DNA of 64,000 bases from Myxococcales bacterium (GTDB lineage: Bacteria; Myxococcota_A; Polyangia; Polyangiales; Ga0077539): positions 62,001 to 126,000 of the forward strand of contig JAEUKH010000023.1 of assembly GCA_016792845.1 (NCBI GenBank). Reading direction: 5' to 3'. Shown piece by piece: positions 55,300 to 62,272 of the stretch. The notes below the pieces were generated by a model that worked only from the letters and a program-made list of their open reading frames with translations, had not been told where the DNA came from and searched no databases. The translations under genes were made by a program, and so were the position numbers. Positions within the stretch are counted from its first letter, which is position 1; each line of letters starts with the position of its first letter.

Positions 55300-56492
55300 T
55301 GCGCCGCGGGCTCGCGTTGGCGCTCTCGCTGGGCCTCTCGCTCGGGTGCTCGCGCCGCCCTCCTGCGGCGGTCGAGCGGCCCGTCGCGCCCGCAGATCGC
55401 CCCTTCGCGCGGCGCGAGGCCGTCGACGCGGGGGTGGGGGTGCTGACGGCCCGCGAGTGGGCGCGGGTGCGTCGCATGAGCCCTGCGCCGCGGCCCGAGC
55501 CCGACCCGACCAACCGCGTCGCCGACGACCCCGAGGCTGCGCGGGTGGGCTACGCGCTCTTTCACGACGCCGCGCTCTCGGTCGACGGCACCGTGGCCTG
55601 TGCGACCTGTCATCGACCCGAGCGGGCCTTCACCGACGGTCGCGCCCTCGCGCAAGTGCGCGGCTTTACGGGCACCCGCAACACGCCCTCGCTGCGGTAC
55701 GCGGCGCTGAAACGCTGGCAAATGTGGGACGGCGCGGCCGACTCGCTCTGGGCCCAACCCCTCAACGCGTGGGAGAACCCGCGCGAGCACGGCCTCGACC
55801 GCGAGACCCTCGCCGCGCGCCTCGGAGCCCGGCACGGAGAGGCCCTCGCGCGGGTGATGGGCCGCCCGCCGCGCGACAGCCTTGAGCGCATCGCCGACGC
55901 GGGAAAGTGTCTCGCGGCCTATGTGCGCAGCCTCGTTCCGACCGAGCCGGCGCCCTTCGATCGTTGGGTGGCGGGAGATCGCACGGCGATGAGCGACGCG
56001 GCGGTGCGGGGGCTCACGCTCTTCTTCCGTGTGGGGTGCGTGCGCTGCCACAGCGGACCGGCCTTCAGCGACGGGAGCTTTCACGCGGTGCGCTTTCCGA
56101 ACGCGGCCGCGTCGGGCGCTGACCACGGCCGTCTCGAAGGGGCCGAGCGTGCGCGGCGCCACCCGCTCTCAGCCCAGAGCGTCTACAGCGATGACCGCGA
56201 GGCGGTCTTTCCGCCAGACCCGACGAGCCAAGAAGACGACGGGCGCTTTCTGACGCCCTCGCTCCGCGGCGTCGCCCTCACGGCCCCGTACGGTCACGCG
56301 GGCACCGTCGAGAGCCTCGAACAAGTGGTCGAGCTCTACGCGGCCGGAGGCACCCCCGCGGCCGACCCCGGCGCCACGGGCGCGCGCGACGTGTTCCTCG
56401 AACCCTTCGCTCTCAACAACGCCGATCTGGCCTCGTTGGTGGCGTTTTTGCGCGCGCTCACGCCTTCGGCAACACCCGATCGAGGGCGCTGA
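55299..56492 (+). CDS. Di-heme cytochrome c peroxidase-like lipoprotein
   Basis: A 397-aa protein beginning MRRGLALALSLGLSLGC (lipobox). Two heme-c motifs are present: CATCH (about residues 101-105) and CVRCH (about 247-251). Landmarks of the CcpA/MauG family are FTDGRALAQVRGFTGTRNTPSLRYA, RWQMWDGAADSLWAQ, TPSLRGVALTAPYGHAGTV and NNADLASLVAFL. Family members reduce peroxide in the periplasm or, as MauG, oxidise a protein partner. The ATG overlaps the stop of the preceding monooxygenase/reductase gene (TGATG), so it is in the aromatic operon. Its 3' end overlaps the convergent kynureninase-like gene by 35 nt. Confidence 0.85.
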   Translation: MRRGLALALSLGLSLGCSRRPPAAVERPVAPADRPFARREAVDAGVGVLTAREWARVRRMSPAPRPEPDPTNRVADDPEAARVGYALFHDAALSVDGTVACATCHRPERAFTDGRALAQVRGFTGTRNTPSLRYAALKRWQMWDGAADSLWAQPLNAWENPREHGLDRETLAARLGARHGEALARVMGRPPRDSLERIADAGKCLAAYVRSLVPTEPAPFDRWVAGDRTAMSDAAVRGLTLFFRVGCVRCHSGPAFSDGSFHAVRFPNAAASGADHGRLEGAERARRHPLSAQSVYSDDREAVFPPDPTSQEDDGRFLTPSLRGVALTAPYGHAGTVESLEQVVELYAAGGTPAADPGATGARDVFLEPFALNNADLASLVAFLRALTPSATPDRGR

Positions 56493-57621
56493 GCCCCGCG
56501 TCGAGGGCGTCGTCGGTGAGGTAGGGCGCAGGCCCGAAGCGCAGCCGCGTGCCCCGCGCGTCGGTGAACACCCCGAGCGCCTTCAGCCGCGCCGAGACCT
56601 CGACGGCGTCGTCGAGGGCGACGGCGAGAAAGCCCCCACGGGCCCGCGGCTCGCTCGGCGTGACGACCGTGAGGCCGCGCGCGATCAGCCCCTCGTAGAG
56701 CCGCTGCGTCTGCGCGGCGTAGGTCGCTTCGAGCCGCGCGCTGTCGATCGCATGGGCCGTGAAGAACGCGTCGACGGCCCGCGCCCGGTAGTGGCTCGTG
56801 GGGTCGTAGGTGGCGCCCGCGAAGCGCTCGCCGAGGGTCGCGCCGTAGGTCACCGGCGCCGCGCGGCGCGTCTCTGCGAGGTGCCCAAAATCAGCGAACC
56901 AACCCGTAAATACAGGGCGCAACGTGCATCCCGAGGGCACCACCATCCAGCAGTTGCCCTCACCCCATTGGGCGTACTTATACCCGCCGCCCACGGCCCA
57001 GACCGGGCCGAGCTCGGCCAGACCCAAAGGCGCCATCATAAACTGATGGTACGTGTCGACGAGCAGCTCGACCCCGCGGGCCCGGCACCGTTCGGCCAGG
57101 GTCGCGAGGTGCGGCACCCGGCTCGACGTCTCGAACAAGACCGACGAGACCAGCACCGCCGCGGTGGCGTCGGTGATCGCCGCCGCGAGCCGCTCGGCCA
57201 GGGTCTCGGCCGGCAGCGGCGCGACCAAGACGACCTCGACGCCCTCCTCCGAGAGCCTGCGGAGCTGTCGGTAGATCGAGTGAAATTCGCCCGCCGTGCT
57301 CACGAGCCGCGGGCGCGCCCTGAGCGGCAAGGCTGAGAGAAAGCGCACCACGAGCTCGTGGGTGTTGGCCCCGAGGGCGACCTGGTCGGGGGCGCACACC
57401 GACTCGCGGGCGACGGCGCGCTGTACAGCCTGCGCGGCCTCGAAGGCCCGCGACCACTTGTCGTCAACGTGGAGCGCGGCGTCGTCGAAGGCTTCGAGCT
57501 GCGCGGCGCGGGCGACGTCGGGCCAGGCCTGGTGCGAGTGGCCCGTGAGCAGCACCCGAGAGGGCTTCAGAAACGCGGTGTAGTGGGGGCTGAGGGCCGC
57601 AGGGTCGAGCCGTGATGTCAT
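56458..57621 (-). CDS. Kynureninase-like PLP-dependent enzyme (class V aminotransferase fold)
   Basis: A 387-aa PLP enzyme of the aminotransferase class V fold. ALGANTHELVVRFLSAL and STAGEFHSIYRQL occupy the substrate/cofactor region, VDTYHQFMMAPLGL holds the Asp that contacts PLP, and GGGYKYAQWGEGNCWMVVP supplies the Schiff-base Lys (about residue 215), as in kynureninase GxTYKYLNGGPG. PVFTGWFADF further on also fits. Kynureninase cleaves kynurenine to anthranilate and alanine, which would feed the anthraniloyl-CoA operon next door. It could instead be a related hydrolase or cysteine desulfurase-type enzyme. Start ATG 57621. Confidence 0.7.
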   Translation of the reverse strand: MTSRLDPAALSPHYTAFLKPSRVLLTGHSHQAWPDVARAAQLEAFDDAALHVDDKWSRAFEAAQAVQRAVARESVCAPDQVALGANTHELVVRFLSALPLRARPRLVSTAGEFHSIYRQLRRLSEEGVEVVLVAPLPAETLAERLAAAITDATAAVLVSSVLFETSSRVPHLATLAERCRARGVELLVDTYHQFMMAPLGLAELGPVWAVGGGYKYAQWGEGNCWMVVPSGCTLRPVFTGWFADFGHLAETRRAAPVTYGATLGERFAGATYDPTSHYRARAVDAFFTAHAIDSARLEATYAAQTQRLYEGLIARGLTVVTPSEPRARGGFLAVALDDAVEVSARLKALGVFTDARGTRLRFGPAPYLTDDALDAGLSALDRVLPKA

Positions 57622-57682
57622 CGCGCCGAAGGTACCAAAGTCGCGTGCGCGCACCCAGAACCCAGGGTAGTCTCGACCCCTC

Positions 57683-57818
57683 GCGGGACTGGCGAAATGG
57701 TAAACGCATGAGTCTTTAGAACTTACGGTTCAGGGCGTGATGGGCAAGCGGCCTGCGAGGCCGTGCGCCAGGTGATCGCGTCCACACAATCTTCCAGGTT
57801 CGATTCCTGGGTCCCGCA
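57683..57818 (+). tRNA. Anomalous class-II tRNA-like gene with anticodon TTA and long variable arm
   Basis: The cloverleaf parts are all there: acceptor GCGGGAC (57683-57689) pairs with GTCCCGC (57811-57817), discriminator A; D stem GCG/CGC around AAATGGTAAA; anticodon stem TGAGT/ACTTA around loop CTTTAGA (57714-57720), anticodon TTA at 57716-57718; T arm CCAGG-TTCGATT-CCTGG. The D arm and discriminator look like tRNA-Leu. Between anticodon and T arms there are 68 nt (57726-57793) instead of 11-20. Within them GGGCGTGAT (57733-57741) pairs over 9 bp with ATCGCGTCC (57775-57783), and GGCC/GGCC (57750-57762) extends the hairpin. Anticodon TTA reads UAA, and UAG by U-G wobble, so it is formally a stop-codon tRNA. 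A decayed tRNA-Leu is possible. No terminator or clear promoter seen. Confidence 0.75.
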
Positions 57819-57829
57819 CTGAAGACGGT

Positions 57830-58093
57830 CTATGCAGCGTGAGGGCGGCGCGAGTTCGCCGCCCCGGGCCAGTGCACGTCGTTGGCGGGGCTCATCACCC
57901 GCACGAGCCCGCGCTCGACACAGAACCGCTCGGCCGCGAGCATCGCGTACTCGGCCGCGCGGGCGTCGTGCCCCCAAGCCCGAAAATACACCGCGCCCTC
58001 GCGCACCGCGTGAACCTCGACCCAAACACCGCCCTCGCCCTCGCGCGAACGTAGCGTCACCGTCTTCGACCGAATCGCCTTGGTCTTGCGCAT
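57830..58093 (-). CDS. Small hypothetical protein
   Basis: An 87-aa protein starting ATG 58093 (ATG 58144 is an alternative). It has a patterned beta-alpha fold: SKTVTLRSREG, VWVEVHAVREGAVYFRAWG, and an amphipathic helix AAEYAMLAAERFCVERGLVRVM. No signal peptide or membrane helix; a small cytosolic protein. I recognise no family. Its TAG stop lies 12 nt from the anomalous tRNA-like gene. It is divergent from the 2TM protein gene, with a palindrome between the two. Confidence 0.55.
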   Translation of the reverse strand: MRKTKAIRSKTVTLRSREGEGGVWVEVHAVREGAVYFRAWGHDARAAEYAMLAAERFCVERGLVRVMSPANDVHWPGAANSRRPHAA

Positions 58094-58137
58094 GACCCAA
58101 GCCTTCGCACCCCATCGCCCGCCTGTCGAGGGCGCAT

Positions 58138-58154
58138 GTGACATACTCTGTCAC
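58138..58154. promoter_or_regulatory. Inverted repeat GTGACA-N5-TGTCAC in the divergent gap
   Basis: Six-base perfect arms separated by TACTC, 41 nt before the 2TM-protein ATG at 58195 and 45 nt before the small-protein ATG at 58093. The position between divergent genes is typical of a dimeric repressor operator. Confidence 0.4.
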
Positions 58155-58194
58155 CATGTCGGCGTGAACGCTCGTGCTATAGGGGTTGTCGCGC

Positions 58195-58944
58195 ATGACA
58201 GACGAGGCACGCCGATACTCTGAGGCTGAGGTCGATTCGATCTTGCGACGGGTGATCGCCCGCGACGACAGGGCGGAGGGCATGTCGCGGGCCGAGATCG
58301 CCGACGTGCTCGCGCAGTTGGGCATCGGCGAGGGCGAGCTCGACGACGCCATCGCAGAGCACGACGACGACCAGCGGGTCGAGGCCGAGACCGCGGCGTG
58401 GCGGGTGAAGCAGCAAGCGGCGCTGCGCAAGACCGCGATCAGCATGGGCGCCTTCGGCGCGCTCTTCATCGTGCTCAACGTGCTCACCTCGCCGGGGTCG
58501 TGGTGGTTCGTGTGGCCGCTCGGCGCGTGGGCCTTCGCGCTGGCCCGCCAGGCGCTGAACCTCTACCAGGGGCCTTCCGAGGCGCAGCTCGCGTCGGTTC
58601 GGGCGAGAGAGGCGCGGCGCGCCGAGCGTGCGAGCCGCAAGGCCGAGCGTGCCGAGCGCAAGGCGCGAAAGAGGGCCCGCCAAGAGGCCATCGGTCAGGC
58701 CCGAGAGGAGCTCGAAGAGGCCGTCACGGCGGGGGTGACGGGGCTTCTCAAGGGGATCCAGAAGGGGCTGCGCGGGGCGGCGGGCGACGACGCGGTCGCG
58801 GCCTCGGCGGCGCCGCGGCGAGGGGTTCGCATCGCGCCGACGGCCGAGCGTGAGGCCGCGCCGGTCGAGGCCCTCGACGTCGAAGACGACCTCGAGGTGC
58901 TGCGTCGGCGGGTCGCAGAGAAGGGCGCGTCGCGCCCGAAGTGA
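58195..58944 (+). CDS. 2TM-domain protein with charged C-terminal coiled coil
   Basis: A 249-aa protein. An N-terminal helical region (ADVLAQLGIGEGELDDAIAEHD) precedes a pair of hydrophobic helices (ISMGAFGALFIVLNVLT and SWWFVWPLGAWAFALARQAL, about residues 82-120), as in 2TM domain proteins. Then comes a strongly charged region with many Arg, Glu and Lys residues (about 135-175) and an acidic C-terminus. It probably sits in the inner membrane with a cytosolic tail; no enzyme motif is visible. ATG 58195 is used; a TTG start 9 nt upstream is also possible. Confidence 0.7.
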   Translation: MTDEARRYSEAEVDSILRRVIARDDRAEGMSRAEIADVLAQLGIGEGELDDAIAEHDDDQRVEAETAAWRVKQQAALRKTAISMGAFGALFIVLNVLTSPGSWWFVWPLGAWAFALARQALNLYQGPSEAQLASVRAREARRAERASRKAERAERKARKRARQEAIGQAREELEEAVTAGVTGLLKGIQKGLRGAAGDDAVAASAAPRRGVRIAPTAEREAAPVEALDVEDDLEVLRRRVAEKGASRPK

Positions 58945-58962
58945 GCGCGCCGATTGGGGGGC

Positions 58963-59619
58963 TCAGCGCAAGACGAAGTAGCGCTGCGTCCACCCGTGGC
59001 AGCGGGCGTTGTCGCGGCTGAGGGGGTCAGAGTAGGGCTGCGACTGCGTGACCACGAGGGTCTCGGCCGAGTTCTGCGTCACCGTCGCGGTCATGGTGCG
59101 GCCCTCGCTGAGCGTCTGCACGTTGTCGAGGCCGCGGTTGACGTACCAGTTGAGGGCTCCCGCGGGCGCGTCGACCGCGGTGACGATGAAGGTGTCGCCG
59201 CGCTGGTAATAGTCACGGTTGGTGCTGAGCCCGCGGAGGTTCTCGGGGCACGCGGTGGGGTTGAAATCATGGGCGCAGGCGCTCGACCAGAGGAGCGCCG
59301 CGGGCACCGTCAAGGTGCGATACCCCGGGCGGGTGATGGTGAGCTCAAGGTGCGTGTGGTTGGGCACGCCGTCGCCCACGAGCACCACATGGGCGCGGTC
59401 GCGGAGCGTGTTCAGCGTGAGCCGTGTGCTCCCCTCGTTGACGCGCCAGGTGAAGGTGTATCCCTCGGGCCCGCGGGCGGGGTGTGTCGGGCGTACGCGG
59501 AAGGTCACGCCGTCGCCGTCGGTGCACTCCTGGGTCATCTCGACCTGGATGCGATCGTCGCCCACCACCGGCTGGTCGCTCGGCGTCGGGGTGTCGACCG
59601 GCGCGCCCGCGTCGGGGCT
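58963..59619 (-). pseudogene. Continuation of the lipoprotein gene downstream of an in-frame TAG
   Basis: Directly after the TAG at 59622-59620 the same frame continues with SPDAGAPVDTPTPSDQPVV, a typical Pro/Asp/Ala/Thr linker, and then a globular domain (IQVEMTQECTDGDGVTFRVRP, GYTFTWRVNEGSTRLTL, HTHLELTITRPGYRTLTV, ACPENLRGLSTNRDYYQRGD, ARCHGWTQRYFVLR) to a normal stop at 58963. Cysteines are spaced as in a disulfide-bonded exported domain. The join is seamless in composition and sense, so this is most simply the second half of one gene. It could be a nonsense-mutated pseudogene, or a readthrough product. A lone internal GTG/ATG start is possible but leaves it without a signal peptide. Confidence 0.65.
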
Positions 59620-60198
59620 CTAGACGCAGCGGTGCGAGCCCATCGCGATGACGGTCTCGCGGCCGTCGTCGGGGTCGCGCGCGTAGACCACCACGGGGCG
59701 CGTCTGGCCGTCGCGCAGAGACGGTGTGAGCGCGAGGTCGAAGCCCACGTTGCAGGGCCCCGGCGCGGGCGCGCACACGTCGGGGCGGGGGCTTTGGGCG
59801 AGTCCGTTGAGGGTCTCGGCGCCCACGGTGGCCCGCACCGCCACCGCGACGCTTCGGTTGTCGTCGTCGAGGGCCCAGCCCCAGATGCCGCGGCAGTCGG
59901 CGACGTCGAGGTGGCCTCGCGGAGGCCTCGGGCTCGGCCCGCGGTCGGCCGCCACGTCGCGCACCGCGGGGGTGTCGCGGGGCGCGTCGAGGGGCGCGGG
60001 GCGGTCGCTCGGCGCGGTCGCGTCGAGGGGCGCGGAGGGCGTGTCGATTGCGGGCGTGTCGCGGGCGTCGAGGGCCGCGGTGTCGCGGGGCGTCGCGGGG
60101 GTGTCTGCGCCGGCGTCGAAGGGCTCGACGGCTTGCGGGGTGGCGCCCTCGCAGGCCAGGGTAAGAGCGTAGAGACACACAAGAATCGGTCGCTTCAC
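59620..60198 (-). CDS. Lipoprotein N-terminal half ending at an in-frame TAG
   Basis: A 192-aa lipoprotein (ILVCLYALTLAC, lipobox) with an Asp/Ala/Pro/Thr-rich linker (about residues 20-100) and a compact domain with Cys residues (VADCRGIWGWALDDDNRSVAVAV, APAPGPCNVGFDLALTPS, GRETVIAMGSHRCV). The frame then meets TAG at 59622-59620 and continues as described for the next segment. The linker-domain-linker-domain pattern across the stop argues that the original protein was 411 residues and ended at 58963. The two parts should be read together. Confidence 0.7.
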   Translation of the reverse strand: MKRPILVCLYALTLACEGATPQAVEPFDAGADTPATPRDTAALDARDTPAIDTPSAPLDATAPSDRPAPLDAPRDTPAVRDVAADRGPSPRPPRGHLDVADCRGIWGWALDDDNRSVAVAVRATVGAETLNGLAQSPRPDVCAPAPGPCNVGFDLALTPSLRDGQTRPVVVYARDPDDGRETVIAMGSHRCV

Positions 60199-60302
60199 GG
60201 CGCGCAGTGTAGCCGAGTCTCGGGCTTCACGGTCGCTTCACGGCGCGGTGCGGGCCCCTCGGAGGCGCCCCTGGCAACACACCAACCCGCGACAAAACGT
60301 AG

Positions 60303-60389
60303 AGGAAGAGAAGGGATTCGAACCCCTGGTACCCTTTCGAGTACGGCGGTTTTCAAAACCGCAGCCTTAAACCACTCGGCCACTCTTCC
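60303..60389 (-). tRNA. tRNA-Ser (anticodon TGA)
   Basis: On the minus strand: acceptor GGAAGAG (60389-60383) pairs with CTCTTCC (60310-60304); anticodon stem GCGGT/ACCGC encloses TTTGAAA with anticodon TGA; a class-II variable arm (CGTACTCGAAAGGGTAC) and a T arm with GGTTCGAATCC are present. The base after the acceptor stem (60303) is T rather than the usual G73 of serine tRNAs, and CCA is not encoded. Confidence 0.93.
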
Positions 60390-60541
60390 AAACGCGGCAC
60401 TTTCGTACCGAAGCCGCTCTTTACCACAGCCCCCACGCGGCACCAAATCTTCTCGCAACATTCGTTGCGCAGGCCCTCCGCGCGGGTGTACCAACTCCGC
60501 ACAACGCCGAGGCCCGACGAGGGTTCGTGCGCGTTCGGGCG

Positions 60542-61045
60542 ATGATGAAACGGGCTCACCCTGCCGAATCGATGGCCGCGGCCACCCCCGTCGAAGCGCG
60601 CGGCGAGGGGGCGTTTCGCGCCTTCTTCGACGCCCATCACGGCTACGTCACTGCGGTCTCGCGGCGCCTCCTCGGGGGCGGCGACGAGCTCGAAGACGTC
60701 GTGCAGGAGGTCTTCCTCCAGGCGCACCGCGATCTCGATCAGCTCCGCGATGCGGGGCTCGTGCGGGCGTGGCTTCGCACGGTGGTGGTGCGCACGGCGC
60801 GTCGTAAGCTCAGGCTTCGGGCGCTCCGAAGGATGCTGTTCTCGTACGACGTCGACACCGCTGAATTTCTCTCGCACGAGGCGCTCTCGGCCGAAGACCG
60901 CCTCGTGCTCGAAGTGGTCTACCTCACCCTCGACCAGCTGCCCGCCAACGAGCGCCTCGCGTGGGCGCTGCGGCACATCGAACAGTGCGAGCTCCACGAG
61001 GTCGCCGCGTCGTGCGGCTGCTCGCTCGCCACGGCCAAGCGCTAG
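60542..61045 (+). CDS. ECF-type RNA polymerase sigma factor, ending at an in-frame TAG
   Basis: The protein carries sigma region 2 (FRAFFDAHHGYVTAVSRRLL, ELEDVVQEVFLQAHRDLDQL) and region 4 (LPANERLAWALRHIEQCELHEVAASCGCSLATAKR). The TAG at 61043-61045 falls inside the region-4 recognition helix-turn-helix. The same frame continues IASAQARIERRVRHGR to TGA at 61094-61096, and that piece matches what should follow in ECF sigma factors (SLATxKRRIAxAxARL). That longer end would overlap the FecR ATG (61086) by 11 nt, as expected in a sigma/anti-sigma operon. Start ATG 60542; GTG 60527 is an alternative. Regulates its own operon and other targets in the family. Likely a nonsense allele or readthrough case. 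Confidence 0.75.
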   Translation: MMKRAHPAESMAAATPVEARGEGAFRAFFDAHHGYVTAVSRRLLGGGDELEDVVQEVFLQAHRDLDQLRDAGLVRAWLRTVVVRTARRKLRLRALRRMLFSYDVDTAEFLSHEALSAEDRLVLEVVYLTLDQLPANERLAWALRHIEQCELHEVAASCGCSLATAKR

Positions 61046-61085
61046 ATCGCCTCGGCCCAAGCGCGCATCGAACGGAGGGTTCGCC

Positions 61086-62255
61086 ATGGCCGATGAGCTC
61101 TCGGGTCGCCTTGATCGCCTCCGCATCGCCACCGACGCCCTGTCGACCGCGGTGCGCGCCGAGACGCGCGAGGCGGCCTTCGAGCGCACCCTCGGGGCCC
61201 TCGCGCGTCGCCGTCGGCTCAACCTCGCGGGCGCCGCCGCGACGGCCCTCTGTGTGGCGCTCGGCGTCGCCTGGCGCGTGGGTGAGGCGCGCAACGCGTC
61301 GGAGCGAAACCCCGAGACCTACCTCGCAGACGGCTCGCGCCTGAGCGCCCTCGCCGGGGCCCCGCCGCCGCGATGGCGCGTGCTCAGCACCAGCCCCGAG
61401 CGCGTTGAGCTCTCGCTCGACGAAGGGGCCGCCCATTTCGCCGTGCGGCACCTCCCCACGCGCCGCTTCGTCGTTCACCTCGGCAGCGTCACCGTCGAGG
61501 TGCTCGGCACCACCTTCGACCTCGAACGCGCGGGCGACCTCGCCCGGGTGAGCGTCGAAGAAGGGCGCGTTCGCGTCTCGCGCGGAGCACACGCGCTCGT
61601 GCTCACCCCCGGCGAGACCGCGGCGCTCAGGGCCGACCCCGAGGCCCCTGCGCCCTCGGACGAAGCACCCGGCGACGCGGGGAGCGCTGATGTTCACGAT
61701 GTCAACATTGTCACGAGCGGTGATGTTCACGATGTCAACATCGTCAACGGCGATGATGTTCACAGCGTACACATCGCCTCGTCGCAGCGAACCGAGGGCG
61801 AGCGCGGGTGGCGTCACGCGGCCCGTCGTCGCGCTTGGGGCGCGGCCTGGCAAGACCTCGAAGCGGTGACCCTCCGCGACGTCGAAGACACCGCCGATGA
61901 CCTCGTGCTGGCGGGCGCGGTGGCGGCGCACAGCGGGCACCCTGGGGTGGCCGTGACGCTCCTCGGGCGGCTGCTCGACCGACACGCAGACGACCCGCGG
62001 GCGCCGCAGTCGGCGGTGACGCTGGCGAGGCTGATGCTCGGGTCGATGGGCGACCCCAGGGGGGCGGCGCGGGCCTTCGCGTCGGCGCGGGCGATGGGGG
62101 CTCGGCTCAGCGTCGACGAGGCGATCGACGAGGTCGAGGCGCTTCAGCGTTCGGGCGATCGTGCCGGAGCGAGGCGCCGGGCGGCCGCGTTGCGCGAGGG
62201 CGCGCTTGATGAGGGGCAGGGGGCACGGCTCGGGCGCCTCGTCGAAGCGCCCTGA
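61086..62255 (+). CDS. FecR-like anti-sigma/regulator with embedded 33-nt palindromic repeats
   Basis: A 389-aa protein. One membrane helix (LNLAGAAATALCVALGVAW, about residues 42-60) precedes a periplasmic FecR domain: FVVHLGSVTVEVLGTTFDLERAGD, VSVEEGRVRVSRGAHALVL and TPGETAALRADPE. Then residues 202-234 are three DVHDVNIV-type repeats, followed by a helical tail (about 240-389) with TPR-like spacing. FecR-domain proteins transduce signals to ECF sigma factors. The gene follows the sigma gene closely (translationally coupled if the sigma frame continues). Two other genes of a typical ECF operon (TonB receptor) are absent. Confidence 0.82.
   Translation: MADELSGRLDRLRIATDALSTAVRAETREAAFERTLGALARRRRLNLAGAAATALCVALGVAWRVGEARNASERNPETYLADGSRLSALAGAPPPRWRVLSTSPERVELSLDEGAAHFAVRHLPTRRFVVHLGSVTVEVLGTTFDLERAGDLARVSVEEGRVRVSRGAHALVLTPGETAALRADPEAPAPSDEAPGDAGSADVHDVNIVTSGDVHDVNIVNGDDVHSVHIASSQRTEGERGWRHAARRRAWGAAWQDLEAVTLRDVEDTADDLVLAGAVAAHSGHPGVAVTLLGRLLDRHADDPRAPQSAVTLARLMLGSMGDPRGAARAFASARAMGARLSVDEAIDEVEALQRSGDRAGARRRAAALREGALDEGQGARLGRLVEAP
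61689..61774 (+). repeat. Three 33-nt tandem repeats, each with the uup-type palindrome
   Basis: Exactly 33-nt period (palindrome starts at 61690, 61723, 61756). Each has ATGTTCAC-N3-GTCAACAT in copies 1 and 2 and ATGTTCAC-AGC-GTACACAT in copy 3; the palindrome flanking uup is ATGTTGAC-AGC-GTCAACAT. The repeats are in frame and encode DVHDVNIV-type units of the FecR-like protein. Confidence 0.8.
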
Positions 62256-62272
62256 GCGCGGGCCGAGGCGGC

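Noticed and set aside
57683..57818. Group I intron in the tRNA-like gene
   Set aside because: The extra 50 nt is too short for a group I intron, lies in the variable arm rather than the anticodon loop, and forms one simple hairpin.
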